This document shows positions 9,479 to 19,809 of a stretch of 64,000 bases of DNA, piece by piece. Both the position numbers and the translations under genes were made by a program. The stretch comes from Methylobacterium sp. Leaf125 (lineage in GTDB: Bacteria > Pseudomonadota > Alphaproteobacteria > Rhizobiales > Beijerinckiaceae): assembly GCF_001423085.1 (NCBI RefSeq), contig NZ_LMNU01000001.1:291648-355647 (forward strand), given 5' to 3'. Positions within the stretch are counted from its first letter, which is position 1; each line of letters begins with the position of its first letter. The notes beneath the pieces were generated by a model. The model saw only the letters and a list, made by a program, of their open reading frames with translations, ran no database searches and was not told where the DNA came from.

Positions 9479-9811
9479 ACGGGGCGGCCGGGACGGCACC
9501 CCGGAGGCGCGGTCTCGCAGCAGGGCGGCGATGTCGGTGCGGCCCGCGCGCAGCGCCGCGCGACGGGAGCCGCCCGGGTCCCGCGCCGTGCGGCGCGCCA
9601 CGGGGAAAACGACCACCGGGAGGGTCAACGCGACGGCGAGGTCGCGGACGCTCCGAACTTCGTGAAGACCGTGGCGCGGGCTCGTTCAGGGTCCACCGCG
9701 CAGCGGGATTCCCTCAGGGATGGGGCAACGACCGAAGCGGGAAACGGTCCCGCTTCGGTGACGCCGTCCGCCCTCGGGGGGACGACGGGGCGCCGAAACC
9801 GGCGCCGGCCC

Positions 9812-10588
<777 letters not shown>

Positions 10589-10675
10589 GGCGGAAATCCT
10601 CGTCTGGGATGCGGCGACGCCGGAGCGGGGGAAGGCCTCGTCCAGGGAATGCCTGGGCAGAGGGGGGGCCCGGCG

Positions 10676-11368
10676 TCAGCGGATGATGGCGATCTTCTTC
10701 TGGAGGCGGCGCACCGCCATGGAGGCCACGAAGCAGACCGCGAAGTAGACCACGGCCGCGAACAGGTACATTTCCACGAGGCGGCCGTCGCGCTGGGCGA
10801 TCTTCGAGGCCGCGCCGAGGAAGTCGGTCACCGAGAGGACGTAGACCAGCGAGGTGTCCTGGAAGAGGACGATGGTCTGCGTCAGCAGGATCGGCGTCAT
10901 GTTGCGGAACACCTGGGGCAGGATCACGCTGCGCATCGAGGCGAAGTAGGTCAGGCCCAGCGCCGAGGCCGCCGCCGCCTGGCCCTTGGGGATCGACTGG
11001 ATGCCGGCGCGCATGATCTCGGAGAAGTAGGCCGCCTCGAACAGCGTGAAGGTCACCAGCGACGAGGTGAAGGCGCCCACCGTCATCGGCCGGTCGGCCC
11101 CGGTGATCCACTGCCCGAGATAGGGCACCAGGAAGTAGAACCAGAAGATCACCAGCACGAGGGGCAGCGACCGCATCAGGTTGACGTAGCCCTTGGCCAC
11201 GGTCGGGATCACCGGCAGGCTGGAGAGCCGCATCATGGCGATGAGCGTGCCGAGCACGATGCCGCCGATGGCGGCGAGCGCCGTCAGCGTCAGGGTGAAG
11301 CGCATGCCGTCCAGGAACAGGTACGGCAGCGCGGAGGTGATGACGGAGAAGTCGAAATTCGCGAGCAT
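10676..11368 (-). CDS. polar amino acid ABC transporter permease (GltK type)
   Basis: Inner-membrane permease of 230 residues with about five membrane segments. The EAA loop typical of HisM/GlnP-family permeases is seen as EAAYFSEIMRAGIQSIPKGQ, followed by AAASALGLT. It starts 40 bp after the other permease stops and ends 87 bp before the ATPase gene. Pairing with GltJ-type permease suggests acidic amino acid import; substrate is inferred only. Confidence 0.92.
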   Translation of the reverse strand: MLANFDFSVITSALPYLFLDGMRFTLTLTALAAIGGIVLGTLIAMMRLSSLPVIPTVAKGYVNLMRSLPLVLVIFWFYFLVPYLGQWITGADRPMTVGAFTSSLVTFTLFEAAYFSEIMRAGIQSIPKGQAAAASALGLTYFASMRSVILPQVFRNMTPILLTQTIVLFQDTSLVYVLSVTDFLGAASKIAQRDGRLVEMYLFAAVVYFAVCFVASMAVRRLQKKIAIIR

Positions 11369-11408
11369 CGCGGCGATCCTTGAGGAGGAGAAGGCGGAGG
11401 GCAGCCCC

Positions 11409-12131
11409 TCAGCGATGGCCCGGGACGGCGACGCGGCGCTCGATCCAGCCGGAGGTGAAGATCACCACGACGTTGATCAGGACGTAGAGGACGGTGGCGG
11501 CGGTGAAGGCCTCGAACACCTGGAACGAGAATTCCTGCATGGCGCGGGCGCGGGCGGTGAGCTCGAGCAGGCCGATGGTGAGGGCGACCGAGGTGTTCTT
11601 GAGGTTGTTCAGGAATTCGGAGGTCAGCGGCGGCAGGATCATCCGGTAGGCGCTGGGCAGGAGCACGTAGCGGTAGGTCTGGTAGACCGTCAGGCCCATG
11701 GCGGTGCCGGCCATCTTCTGCCCGCGCGGCAGGGCCTGGATGCCGGCGCGCACCTGCTCGGCGACGCGGGAGGCGGTGAAGAAGCCCAGGCACACCACCG
11801 CCGTGTAGAACGGCGCGTTGGGCAGCTGCTTGATCCCGCTGCCCCAGGATTCGGGCAGCACCTCCGGCAGGACGAAGTACCAGAGGAACATCTGCACCAG
11901 CAGGGGGATGTTGCGGAACAGCTCGACGTAGGTCGTGCCGACGGCGTTGGCGAGCTTCGACGGCAGGGTGCGCATCACGCCGATGACGGAGCCCAGGAGA
12001 AACGCGATCACCCAGGCGCAGAGGGCCGTCACCACCGTCCACATCAGGCCCGAGAGCAGCATGTCCGCGTAGGTGCCGGTGCCTTCCGGGGACGGTTCGA
12101 GGAAGATGCCCCAGTTCCAGTTGTAGTTCAT
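11409..12131 (-). CDS. polar amino acid ABC transporter permease (GltJ type)
   Basis: Inner-membrane permease of 240 residues. The open frame extends far upstream, but the ATG at 12131 is chosen: it gives MNYNWNWGIFLE, the characteristic GltJ N-terminus, and is preceded by a GGGGACGA motif. The EAA-type loop reads SRVAEQVRAGIQALPRGQ, and FLNNLKNTSVALTIGL is the usual C-terminal segment. First gene of the transporter run. The periplasmic binding protein normally encoded just before it is missing here. Confidence 0.92.
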   Translation of the reverse strand: MNYNWNWGIFLEPSPEGTGTYADMLLSGLMWTVVTALCAWVIAFLLGSVIGVMRTLPSKLANAVGTTYVELFRNIPLLVQMFLWYFVLPEVLPESWGSGIKQLPNAPFYTAVVCLGFFTASRVAEQVRAGIQALPRGQKMAGTAMGLTVYQTYRYVLLPSAYRMILPPLTSEFLNNLKNTSVALTIGLLELTARARAMQEFSFQVFEAFTAATVLYVLINVVVIFTSGWIERRVAVPGHR

Positions 12132-12501
12132 CGCGTCGTCGTCCCCTGTGATCGGGCATCCGGGCGAGCGCCCGTGGCAAGCGTGCGGGCGCGCGCCCGT
12201 GAATGTGGCGGTGCTGTGTCGGACAGTGCCGAGACCTTGAGCGGAAGGTCCAGGGCCTTGAGGGTCGCGCCCCGGTCCCACACTGACATTTCCAGAGATT
12301 TGCTGCTTTTCCGGGCATGACCCCGCGCACGCCACGCAAGGGCCGCCGGCCCGCCCGGAGGGGGCGGAGCGACGGCCTTCGGGCGATTCGGCCGGGCACG
12401 GAGGGGGCTGAGACGGATCGGACGGGAACCAGGGCGGCACATCGGTGCCCGCCCCTAGCATCATCCGGACCAGAGCCCGAGGGCGAGGGCCGACCCGCGG
12501 C
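12132..12501. other. 370-bp intergenic region upstream of the amino acid transporter
   Basis: No gene supported. It contains the perfect 12-bp palindrome GGGCGCGCGCCC (12187-12198) and a less GC-rich stretch at about 12278-12320 that could hold the minus-strand transporter promoter. Open frames across it lack domains or ribosome sites. There is no remnant of a binding-protein gene that I can recognise. Confidence 0.5.
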
Positions 12502-13833
12502 TCAGGCGCGGGCCGGTGTGGCCGCGGGGACACCCTGCGGGGCCGGCCGGCCCAGGGTGAGGATCAGCCCGGCGGCGGCGAGGCAGAGCGCCCCGGCGGC
12601 GAAGAAGGCCGGCAGGTAGGTCGCGAGCTCGGTCCGCGAGAGACCGGCTCCGTAGGCGATCGTCGCCGCGCCGAGCTGGTGGCCGGCGAAGACCCAGCCG
12701 AAGACGAGGTTGGCGCGCTCGCGCCCGAACCGCGCCGCGGTCAGCCGCACGGTGGGCGGCACCGTGGCGATCCAGTCGAGGCCGTAGAACACCGCGAACA
12801 GCGACAGGCCCACGAAGGAGAAGTCCGAGAACGGCAGGAACATCAGCGAGAGGCCGCGCAGGCCGTAGTACCAGAACAGGAGCCAGCGGTTGTCGTAGCG
12901 GTCGGAGAGCCAGCCCGAGGCCACGGTGCCGATGAAGTCGAACACCCCCATGGCGGCGAGCACGCTGGCGCCCTGCACCGGCCCGATGCCGTAATCGGCG
13001 CAGAGGGGGATGAAGTGGGTCTGGATCAGCCCGTTGGTGCTGGCCCCGCAGATGAAGAACGTGGCGAACAGCACCCAGAACACCCGGGTGCCGGCGGCGT
13101 CGCGCAGGGCGGACAGGGCGCCGTGGGCGCTCGGGCCGGTGGCACCGGAGCCCGGGGTGGCCGGGGCCACGGTCGGGCGCGTCTCGCCGTAGGGCGCCAG
13201 CCCGAGATCCTCCGGCCGGTCCCGCATCAGGGCGACGACTCCGAGGCCGGCCGCGAGGAGGAGGCCGCAGATCACCAGCAGGGCGGCGCGCCAGCCGAGG
13301 GCCTCCGTGAGGGCGGCGAGCAGGGGCAGCACCACGAGCTGCCCCGTGGCGGAACTGGCGGTGAGGAGGCCGACCACGAGGCCGCGGGATCGCGAGAACC
13401 AGCGCGTCGCCACCGTGGCGCCCAGCACCAGGGCGGTCAGCCCCGTGCCGATGCCCACCACCACGCCCCAGAGCAGGACGAGCTGCCAGACCTGCGTCAT
13501 CCGCAGGGAGGCCAGCAGGCCGCCGGCGATCAGTCCCAGGGCCAGGAGCACGATCCGGCGCGGGCCGTAGCGGTTCATCAGGGCGGCGGCGAAGGGCCCC
13601 ATCAGGCCGAACAGGACGAGGCGGACGGCGAGCGCCGAGCCGATCGTCGCCGTGTCCCAGCCGAACTCCTTCTGGAGGGGCAGGATCAGGACACCCGGGG
13701 CTCCGACGGCGCCCGCCGTGACCAGCATGGTCAGGAAGGTCACGCCGGCCACGGCCCAGCCGTAATGGAGGCCGCGGCGGGCGAACCCCGTCGCGACGGC
13801 GTCGGACAGGCGCAGGGTGGGGTCGGTGGCCAT
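12502..13833 (-). CDS. MFS transporter (12 membrane segments)
   Basis: 443 residues with 12 predicted membrane segments and the MFS loop pattern NRYGPRR after segment 2 and DRYDNR in the second half. The overall look is that of monocarboxylate/oxalate-formate type MFS permeases, but the substrate cannot be told. The frame is open to 13914; the ATG at 13833 (MATDPTLRLSDAV) is preferred because the longer form runs into the divergent regulator. It is transcribed away from the MarR gene at 13951, and an inverted repeat lies between them, so control by that regulator is likely. Confidence 0.88.
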   Translation of the reverse strand: MATDPTLRLSDAVATGFARRGLHYGWAVAGVTFLTMLVTAGAVGAPGVLILPLQKEFGWDTATIGSALAVRLVLFGLMGPFAAALMNRYGPRRIVLLALGLIAGGLLASLRMTQVWQLVLLWGVVVGIGTGLTALVLGATVATRWFSRSRGLVVGLLTASSATGQLVVLPLLAALTEALGWRAALLVICGLLLAAGLGVVALMRDRPEDLGLAPYGETRPTVAPATPGSGATGPSAHGALSALRDAAGTRVFWVLFATFFICGASTNGLIQTHFIPLCADYGIGPVQGASVLAAMGVFDFIGTVASGWLSDRYDNRWLLFWYYGLRGLSLMFLPFSDFSFVGLSLFAVFYGLDWIATVPPTVRLTAARFGRERANLVFGWVFAGHQLGAATIAYGAGLSRTELATYLPAFFAAGALCLAAAGLILTLGRPAPQGVPAATPARA

Positions 13834-13895
13834 GGCACGGTGCTCCGGCGCGCCGGCTGCCGAGGCCCTGGAGCCTTGCAGGAGCGCAGGCGCCT

Positions 13896-13913
13896 TGCAT
13901 AAGCGCATATGCA
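13896..13913. promoter_or_regulatory. candidate MarR operator (inverted repeat)
   Basis: TGCATA (13896-13901), six bases, TATGCA (13908-13913): perfect inverted arms with dyad spacing typical of MarR-family sites. It lies between the divergent MFS transporter and MarR genes. The role is inferred from position. Confidence 0.5.
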
Positions 13914-13950
13914 CGCTTTAGACAAGGGCTCCGACCGCGCGGAGCGTTCC

Positions 13951-14379
13951 ATGGCCGATCCCCCCTCCCCCGCCGTGCTCTGCCACTGCAACGCGATCCG
14001 CCGGGGCGCCCGGCAGGTGACGCAGTTCTACGACCGGCACCTGGCGCCGGCGGGCCTGCGCACGTCGCAGTATTCGATGCTGGTGGGCCTGGCGCGCCTC
14101 GGCCCGATCGCCATCGCCGCCTTCGCCGATGCCATGGCGATGGACCGCACCACCATGGGGCGGGCCCTGAAGCCCCTGGAGCGCGACGGCCTCCTCGCCG
14201 TCGGGCCGGGACCGGACGGGCGGACCCGGGCCCTCCACCTCACCGAGGCCGGCCGGCGGCGCATCGCCGAGGCCGAGCCCCTCTGGCGGGTGGCGCAGGC
14301 GGGCTTCGAGGCACGCTACGGCGCGACGGCGGCCGCGGACCTCCGGACCGCCCTGGCGCGGGTGGTGCGGACGGTGTGA
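13951..14379 (+). CDS. MarR-family transcriptional regulator
   Basis: 142 residues with a winged helix-turn-helix: [18 protein letters not shown], then the recognition region [18 protein letters not shown] and the wing around [17 protein letters not shown]. Two Cys (LCHCN) near the N-terminus could sense oxidants or metals, but that is a guess. An ATG at 13909 is also in frame; 13951 is chosen because a GGAG motif sits six bases before it and the inverted repeat at 13896-13913 then lies upstream as an operator. Probably controls itself and the divergent MFS transporter. Confidence 0.87.
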   Translation: MADPPSPAVLCHCNAIRRGARQVTQFYDRHLAPAGLRTSQYSMLVGLARLGPIAIAAFADAMAMDRTTMGRALKPLERDGLLAVGPGPDGRTRALHLTEAGRRRIAEAEPLWRVAQAGFEARYGATAAADLRTALARVVRTV

Positions 14380-14386
14380 GGCGGCC

Positions 14387-15154
14387 CTAGCCCTTGCGCG
14401 GACGGGCGCCGAAGATCGCGGTGCCGACCCGGACATGGGTGGCGCCCATCTGGATCGCGGCGGGGTAGTCCGCGCTCATGCCCATGGAGACGATCGGCAG
14501 GCTGTGGCGCTCGGCGATCCGGGCCAGCAGGGCGAAGTGCGGCGAGGGCGGCGCGTCGGCGGGCGGGATGCACATCAGCCCGTGGATCGTGAGGCCGTGG
14601 GTCTCGCGGCAGGCGGACAGCAGGGTGTCGAGCGCGGCCGGCGCGACGCCGCCCTTCTGCGGCTCGTCGCCGGTATTGACCTGGATCAGGAGCTTCGGCG
14701 CGCGGCCCACCCGCGCGATCTCCTTGGCCAAAGCCGCCGCGAGGGAAAGCCGGTCGAGGCCGTGGAGGACGTCGAACAGCTCCACCGCCTCCCGGGCCTT
14801 GTTCGATTGCAGCGGGCCGACGAGGTGGAGCTCCACGTCCGGGTAGCGCTCCCGGAGCGCCGGCCACTTGGCCTTGGATTCCTGGACGTAGTTCTCGCCG
14901 AACAGGCGCTGCCCGGCCGCCAGCGCCGGCAGGATCCCGGCGGCGGGAATCGTCTTCGACACCGCCACCAGGGCGACCGTGGCGGGATCGCGCTCGGCAT
15001 CCTCCGCCGCCTGGGCAATCTGGTGGCGCACCGCCGCCAGCCCGGCCACCACGTCGGCGGCGTTCGGAGGGAGGGGGGCAGCGTCGGGCGAGGTCTCGGG
15101 CGAGCTTTCGGGCAAGGTTTCGGAAATGGCGTCGTCGGGGACTGTGTCGGCCAT
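14387..15154 (-). CDS. YggS/PLPBP-family pyridoxal 5'-phosphate homeostasis protein
   Basis: 255 residues. PLP-binding Lys67 lies in [42 protein letters not shown] and GLMCIPP follow in family order, and [12 protein letters not shown] plus [11 protein letters not shown] end the barrel. The family buffers PLP in the cytosol rather than catalysing a known reaction. The first 28 residues are an acidic Ser/Pro/Glu extension encoded partly by a 12-bp tandem repeat (15081-15116). The start at 15154 has GAGG at about eight bases. Convergent with the MarR gene (seven-base gap) and divergent from leuS. Confidence 0.93.
   Translation of the reverse strand: MADTVPDDAISETLPESSPETSPDAAPLPPNAADVVAGLAAVRHQIAQAAEDAERDPATVALVAVSKTIPAAGILPALAAGQRLFGENYVQESKAKWPALRERYPDVELHLVGPLQSNKAREAVELFDVLHGLDRLSLAAALAKEIARVGRAPKLLIQVNTGDEPQKGGVAPAALDTLLSACRETHGLTIHGLMCIPPADAPPSPHFALLARIAERHSLPIVSMGMSADYPAAIQMGATHVRVGTAIFGARPRKG
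15081..15116. repeat. 12-bp tandem repeat inside the yggS 5' end, three copies
   Basis: GCGTCGGGCGAG, GTCTCGGGCGAG and CTTTCGGGCAAG at 15081, 15093 and 15105 encode the acidic repeat in the N-terminal extension of the YggS protein. Confidence 0.75.
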
Positions 15155-15397
15155 GCTGCCTCGCAGGGAAGGGGTTCGGTGGATCGCTCGGCCCGGGGAC
15201 TACCATTCCGGGCGCGGGCCGCAAGGACAACGCGCCGCGCGCCGACGCGGGCTCGGCGCCGACGCTCCCCCGCGGACCGGGCAGCCCGATCCGTGTTGAC
15301 CCCTCCCCTCCCCGTGGTAGTCCGGCCCTCAGCCTCTCAGGGCGAGCCCGCACCCCGCGAGGCGCGCCCCTCACCCCAGAACCCCGGCGCCCGGCCC

Positions 15398-18004
15398 ATG
15401 ACGACCACCCCTGCCCCCAAACCCGCTCCCGAGCGCTACAACGCCAAGGAGACCGAGCCGCGCTGGCAGCAGGCCTGGGCGGCGGCGGGCATCTACGCCA
15501 CCCGGAACGACGATCCGAAGCCGAAATACTACGTGCTGGAGATGTTCCCCTACCCGTCGGGGCGCATCCACATGGGCCACGTGCGCAACTACGCCATGGG
15601 CGACGTGGTGGCGCGCTACAAGCGGGCGCGGGGCTTCAACGTGCTGCACCCGATGGGCTGGGACGCCTTCGGCCTGCCGGCCGAGAACGCCGCCATGGAG
15701 CGCAAGGTCAACCCGCGCGACTGGACCTATGCCAACATCGCGACGATGCGCGGGCAGCTCCAGAGCATGGGCCTGTCCCTCGACTGGAGCCGCGAGATCG
15801 CGACCTGCGATCCCGACTACTACAAGCACCAGCAGCGCATGTTCCTCGACTTCCTGGCCAAGGGGCTGGTGACGCGCCGCACGGCCAAGGTGAACTGGGA
15901 CCCGGTGGACCACACCGTGCTGGCCAACGAGCAGGTCATCGACGGGCGCGGCTGGCGCTCGGGCGCCCTGGTGGAGCAGCGCGAGCTGACCCAGTGGTTC
16001 TTCAAGATCACCGACTTCGCGCAGGACCTCTACGACGCCCTCGGCGGCCTGGAGCGCTGGCCGGAGAAGGTCCGGGTGATGCAGAAGAACTGGATCGGCC
16101 GCTCCGAGGGGCTGGAGGTCCGCTTCGCCCTGGAGGCGCCGCCGGCCCACATCGCTCCCGAGGTGAAGGTCTACACCACGCGGCCCGACACCCTGTTCGG
16201 GGCGAAGTTCCTGGCCATCGCCGCCGACCACCCGATCGCCGCGGCCCTGGCTCCGGCCCACCCGGCCCTGCAGAGCTTCATCGAGGAATGCCGGCGCACG
16301 GGCACGGCCCAGGCGGCCATCGACACGGCGGAGAAACTCGGCTTCGACACCGGGCTCACGGTGCGCCATCCCCTCGACCCGTCCTGGCTGCTGCCGGTCT
16401 ACGTCGCGAATTTCGTGCTCATGGAATACGGCACCGGCGCCGTGTTCGGCTGTCCGGCCCACGACCAGCGCGACCTCGACTTCTCCAACAAGTACGGGCT
16501 CGGCAACACCCCCGTGGTCTGCCCGGAGGACCAGGACGGTGCCAGCTTCGTCATCACCGACACCGCCTATGACGGCGACGGGCGGATGATCAACTCGCGC
16601 TTCCTCGACGACATGACCACCGACGAGGCCTTCCACGCCGTGGCCAACCGCCTGGAGGCGGAGATCCTCGACGGGGCGCCGGTGGCGCAGCGCAAGGTGC
16701 AGTTCCGCCTGCGCGACTGGGGCGTCTCGCGCCAGCGCTACTGGGGCTGCCCGATCCCGATCATCCATTGCGAGGCCTGCGGACCCGTCGCGGTCCCGGT
16801 GGCCGACCTGCCGGTGAAGCTCCCCGAGGAGGTCTCCTTCGACGTGCCCGGCAACCCGCTGGAGCGGGATCACGCCTGGCGCGACGTCCCCTGCCCCACC
16901 TGCGGCCGGCCGGCGCGGCGCGAGACCGACACCATGGACACCTTCGTGGATTCGTCCTGGTACTATGCCCGCTTCACCGCGCCCTGGCTGCAGGACGCGC
17001 CCACGGACCGCACGGCCGTCGACCAGTGGCTCGCCGTCGACCAGTATATCGGCGGGATCGAGCACGCGATCCTGCACCTGCTCTACGCCCGCTTCTTCAT
17101 GCGGGCGATGAAGGCCACGGACTGGTCCGGCGTCTCCGAGCCCTTCGACGGCCTGTTCACCCAGGGCATGGTCGTCCACGAGACCTACAAGGATGCGGCC
17201 GGCGCCTGGGTGCCTCCTGCCGACATCCGGATCTCGGCCGAGTCCGGCACCCGCGAAGCGTTTCACGTGAAAACGGCGGAGCCGATCACGATCGGCGCCA
17301 TCGAGAAGATGTCCAAGTCGAAGAAGAACGTCGTCGACCCGGACGACATCATCGCCAGCTACGGTGCCGACACGGCGCGCTGGTTCATGCTCTCCGACTC
17401 TCCGCCGGAGCGCGACGTGATCTGGACCGAGGACGGCGTCCAGGGCGCGGCCCGCTTCGTCCAGCGCGTCTGGCGTCTGGTCTCCCTGGCGAGCACCGTC
17501 GAAACCACGACCGGCGCGAGCGACGCCGCCCTGCGCAAGGCTGCCCACAAGGCCCTGGCCGCCGTGGAGGAGGACGTGGAGCGCCTGCGCTTCAACCGCT
17601 GCGTGGCCCACATCTACACCCTCGCCAACGCCCTCGACGAAGCGCTGCGGGGCGGCGTCTCGCGGGCCACCGCCGGGGAAGCGGCCGGGATCCTGACCCA
17701 GCTGATCGCCCCGATGATGCCGCACCTCGCCGAGGAATGCTGGCAGGCGCTCGGCCGCGACGGTCTCGCCGCCCAGGCGCCCTGGCCGGAGGTCGATCGC
17801 GCGCTGCTGGTGGAGGACAGCGTCACCCTTCCGGTCCAGCTCAACGGCAAGAAGCGGGCGGACGTCACGGTGCCGCGCAGCGCCGACGTCGCGGCCGTCC
17901 AGGCCCTCGTGCTGGCCGACGAGGCGGTGCAGCGCGCCCTCGAAGGCCGCAGCCCGAAGAAGGTCATCGTGGTCCCGGGCCGGATCGTGAACCTCGTGGT
18001 CTGA
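15398..18004 (+). CDS. leuS: leucyl-tRNA synthetase
   Basis: Charges tRNA-Leu. 868 residues, the normal bacterial length. The class I HIGH motif is present as [14 protein letters not shown] near residue 50, the KMSKS motif as [13 protein letters not shown], and the editing domain lies between ([28 protein letters not shown]). A zinc-ribbon-like CEACG...CPTCG pair is near residues 460-505. The start at 15398 ([15 protein letters not shown]) follows a 243-bp gap after yggS; a TTGACC at 15296-15301 may be a -35 element, but no clear -10 follows. A degenerate parS site lies in its coding sequence at 17259-17274. Followed by lptE and holA. Confidence 0.98.
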   Translation: MTTTPAPKPAPERYNAKETEPRWQQAWAAAGIYATRNDDPKPKYYVLEMFPYPSGRIHMGHVRNYAMGDVVARYKRARGFNVLHPMGWDAFGLPAENAAMERKVNPRDWTYANIATMRGQLQSMGLSLDWSREIATCDPDYYKHQQRMFLDFLAKGLVTRRTAKVNWDPVDHTVLANEQVIDGRGWRSGALVEQRELTQWFFKITDFAQDLYDALGGLERWPEKVRVMQKNWIGRSEGLEVRFALEAPPAHIAPEVKVYTTRPDTLFGAKFLAIAADHPIAAALAPAHPALQSFIEECRRTGTAQAAIDTAEKLGFDTGLTVRHPLDPSWLLPVYVANFVLMEYGTGAVFGCPAHDQRDLDFSNKYGLGNTPVVCPEDQDGASFVITDTAYDGDGRMINSRFLDDMTTDEAFHAVANRLEAEILDGAPVAQRKVQFRLRDWGVSRQRYWGCPIPIIHCEACGPVAVPVADLPVKLPEEVSFDVPGNPLERDHAWRDVPCPTCGRPARRETDTMDTFVDSSWYYARFTAPWLQDAPTDRTAVDQWLAVDQYIGGIEHAILHLLYARFFMRAMKATDWSGVSEPFDGLFTQGMVVHETYKDAAGAWVPPADIRISAESGTREAFHVKTAEPITIGAIEKMSKSKKNVVDPDDIIASYGADTARWFMLSDSPPERDVIWTEDGVQGAARFVQRVWRLVSLASTVETTTGASDAALRKAAHKALAAVEEDVERLRFNRCVAHIYTLANALDEALRGGVSRATAGEAAGILTQLIAPMMPHLAEECWQALGRDGLAAQAPWPEVDRALLVEDSVTLPVQLNGKKRADVTVPRSADVAAVQALVLADEAVQRALEGRSPKKVIVVPGRIVNLVV
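17259..17274. promoter_or_regulatory. degenerate parS site inside leuS
   Basis: CGTTTCACGTGAAAAC matches the consensus TGTTTCACGTGAAACA at 13 of 16 positions and keeps the central GTTTCACGTGAAA intact. About 5 kb from the exact site in rsmG and 2.5 kb from parB. Binding by ParB is inferred. Confidence 0.55.
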
Positions 18005-18178
18005 GCGGGTTCCCGACCTCCCCCACGAAGGAGGGGGACGCCCCCGCTGTCCACACCCCCGATCCGGCGACCATGATCCTGCCGGATAGGAAACGTAAAG
18101 CTTGGGGCGAATAGGCTGTCGTCGAACCCCGGTTCGCCGTACAGACGGGCGGGACGAGACAGCGGGACGGCGGCGGGC

Positions 18179-18754
18179 ATGATGCGCTTGGCAAACAGGG
18201 CAGTGGCGGTTCGGGCAGCGGCGGCCGGCACGGTCGGCCGCGCTCTGCGGGTCGCGGCCGTCGCCGCCCTGGCGCTCAACCTGTCGGCCTGCTTCCGTCC
18301 CCTCTACGGACCCACCGCCTCGGGCGAGCCGATGGCCGCCCTCCTCGCCTCCGTTCAGGTGGACGACGTGGCGATGGCCCAGGGTCAGGAGCGTCTGGGC
18401 CATTACCTGCGCAGCGAGCTCATCTTCGATCTCGACGGTTCGGGCCAGCCTTCCACCAAGCGCTACCGCCTGAAGATGCAGGGCAGCGAGTCGGTGCAGA
18501 CCCCGATCGTGTCCTCGCAGACCGGTCGCGCCGAGGCCGGCACCATCGTCGGAACGGTGAAGTACGCCCTGGAAGACCTCAGCGGCACGAAGATCATCAG
18601 CGAGGGGGTGGCGACCTCCACCGCCACCTACGACCGCTCGATCCAGCGCTTCGCCAGCCTGCGCGCCGCCCGCGACGCCGAGATCCGCCTCGCCAAGGTC
18701 CTGGCCGAGCAGATCAAGACCCGCATCGCCTCCGTGCTGGTGACGAAGCCCTGA
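18179..18754 (+). CDS. lptE: LPS-assembly lipoprotein LptE
   Basis: Outer-membrane lipoprotein that plugs the LptD channel and helps insert lipopolysaccharide. 191 residues with an N-terminal signal and a lipobox LSAC (Cys38), then the alphaproteobacterial LptE start CFRPLYGP. The leuS-lptE-holA order is the classical arrangement in Proteobacteria and strongly supports the call. Two ATG codons (18179, 18182) are adjacent; the first is used. A 174-bp gap follows leuS; holA begins 14 bp after the stop. Confidence 0.9.
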   Translation: MMRLANRAVAVRAAAAGTVGRALRVAAVAALALNLSACFRPLYGPTASGEPMAALLASVQVDDVAMAQGQERLGHYLRSELIFDLDGSGQPSTKRYRLKMQGSESVQTPIVSSQTGRAEAGTIVGTVKYALEDLSGTKIISEGVATSTATYDRSIQRFASLRAARDAEIRLAKVLAEQIKTRIASVLVTKP

Positions 18755-18767
18755 GCCGGGCCCTGCC

Positions 18768-19796
18768 GTGACCGCCGTCAAGGCCAGCGACGTCGACGGC
18801 CTGATCCGGCGCGGACCCGATCCGCGCATCGCGATCCTGCTCGTCTACGGCCCGGATACGGGCCTCGTCTTCACCCGCGCCAAGGCCCTGGCGGAAGCCT
18901 TCGTCAGCGACCCGGGCGACCCCTTCGCCATGGTGAAGATCGACGGGGACGTGCTGGCCCAGGATCCCGGACGCCTCGTGGACGAGGCCGGCACGGTCGG
19001 ACTCTTCGGCGGCAGCCGCACGATCTGGGTCCGGTCCGGCAGCCGCAACTACGCGCCCGCGGTCGAGGCCGCCCTCAAGGCCGAGATCCAGAACGCCCGC
19101 ATCGTGGTGGAGGGCGGCGACCTCGCCAAGAGTGCCCCCCTGCGGACCCTCTGCGAGAAGTCGCCGAAGGCCCTCGCCCTGCCCTGTTATCCCGACGACG
19201 AGCGGGCGCTCGGCGACCTCATCGACCGCACCCTGCAGGACCAGGGCCTGCGCATCGCCCGCGAGGCGCGGGACGTGCTCGCCACCAGCCTCGGCGGCGA
19301 CCGCGGCGCCAGCCTGTCGGAGATCGAGAAGCTCGCCCTCTACGCCCAGGGGCAGGGCAGCGTCAGCCTCGACGATGTCGAGGCGGTGGTCAGCGACGTC
19401 GCCGGCAGCGTGCTCAACACGCTGATCGATGCGGCCTTCGCCGGCCGCAGCGGCGAGGTCGAGCGCGACTATCGTCGCTTCCGCCACGAGGGCATGGACC
19501 CATCGGTGATGCTGGGCTCGGCCCTGCGGCACGCCCTGACCCTGCTGGCGACGCGGCTTGCCGGGGAGGGGCAGAGCCCCAGCCTGATGGTGGCGAACTG
19601 GCGCGGCCTGCATTTCCGGCGCAAGGCCCTGGTGGAAACGCAGCTCGCGCGCTGGTCGCCGCCGGCCCTGCGCCACGCGGTCCAGCTGCTGCAGGACTCC
19701 GTCCTGGCCTGCCGCCGGGCGGACCCGGACCTCGCCCACGCCCACGCGTCGAGCACGCTCCTGCGCATCGCCGGCGAGGCGGCCCGGCGGCGATAG
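18768..19796 (+). CDS. holA: DNA polymerase III subunit delta
   Basis: Clamp-loader subunit that opens the sliding clamp. 342 residues. LLVYGPDTGLVFTRAKAL is the N-terminal ATPase-like fold of delta, IRIAREARDVLATSLGGDRG-like sequence marks the second domain, and a helical C-terminus ends at LLRIAGEAARRR. The start is GTG at 18768, giving MTAVKASDVDGLI. It closes the leuS-lptE-holA run and meets parB tail to tail with a 13-bp gap. Confidence 0.93.
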   Translation: MTAVKASDVDGLIRRGPDPRIAILLVYGPDTGLVFTRAKALAEAFVSDPGDPFAMVKIDGDVLAQDPGRLVDEAGTVGLFGGSRTIWVRSGSRNYAPAVEAALKAEIQNARIVVEGGDLAKSAPLRTLCEKSPKALALPCYPDDERALGDLIDRTLQDQGLRIAREARDVLATSLGGDRGASLSEIEKLALYAQGQGSVSLDDVEAVVSDVAGSVLNTLIDAAFAGRSGEVERDYRRFRHEGMDPSVMLGSALRHALTLLATRLAGEGQSPSLMVANWRGLHFRRKALVETQLARWSPPALRHAVQLLQDSVLACRRADPDLAHAHASSTLLRIAGEAARRR

Positions 19797-19809
19797 CGAT
19801 CGGTCGGGG

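Larger units (their letters stand above)
9013..9811. other. 800-bp intergenic region upstream of aceE
   Basis: No convincing gene is seen. Nearest aceE are three copies of GCGTTCGTG (9076, 9093, 9106), a small GGCTTC/GAAGCC hairpin (9153-9167), an AT-rich patch (about 9168-9220) unlike the surrounding DNA, and a GTCTGG/CCAGAC hairpin (9213-9228). The far half holds a 14-bp tandem repeat (9437-9478). The AT-rich patch is the best place for the aceE promoter. The ORFs crossing this stretch have no recognisable domains. Confidence 0.6.

Noticed and set aside
15371..18829. Minus-strand ORF of 1152 codons opposite leuS
   Set aside because: Antisense to leuS and lptE, which have full family motifs. 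Composition is that of a GC-driven shadow frame.
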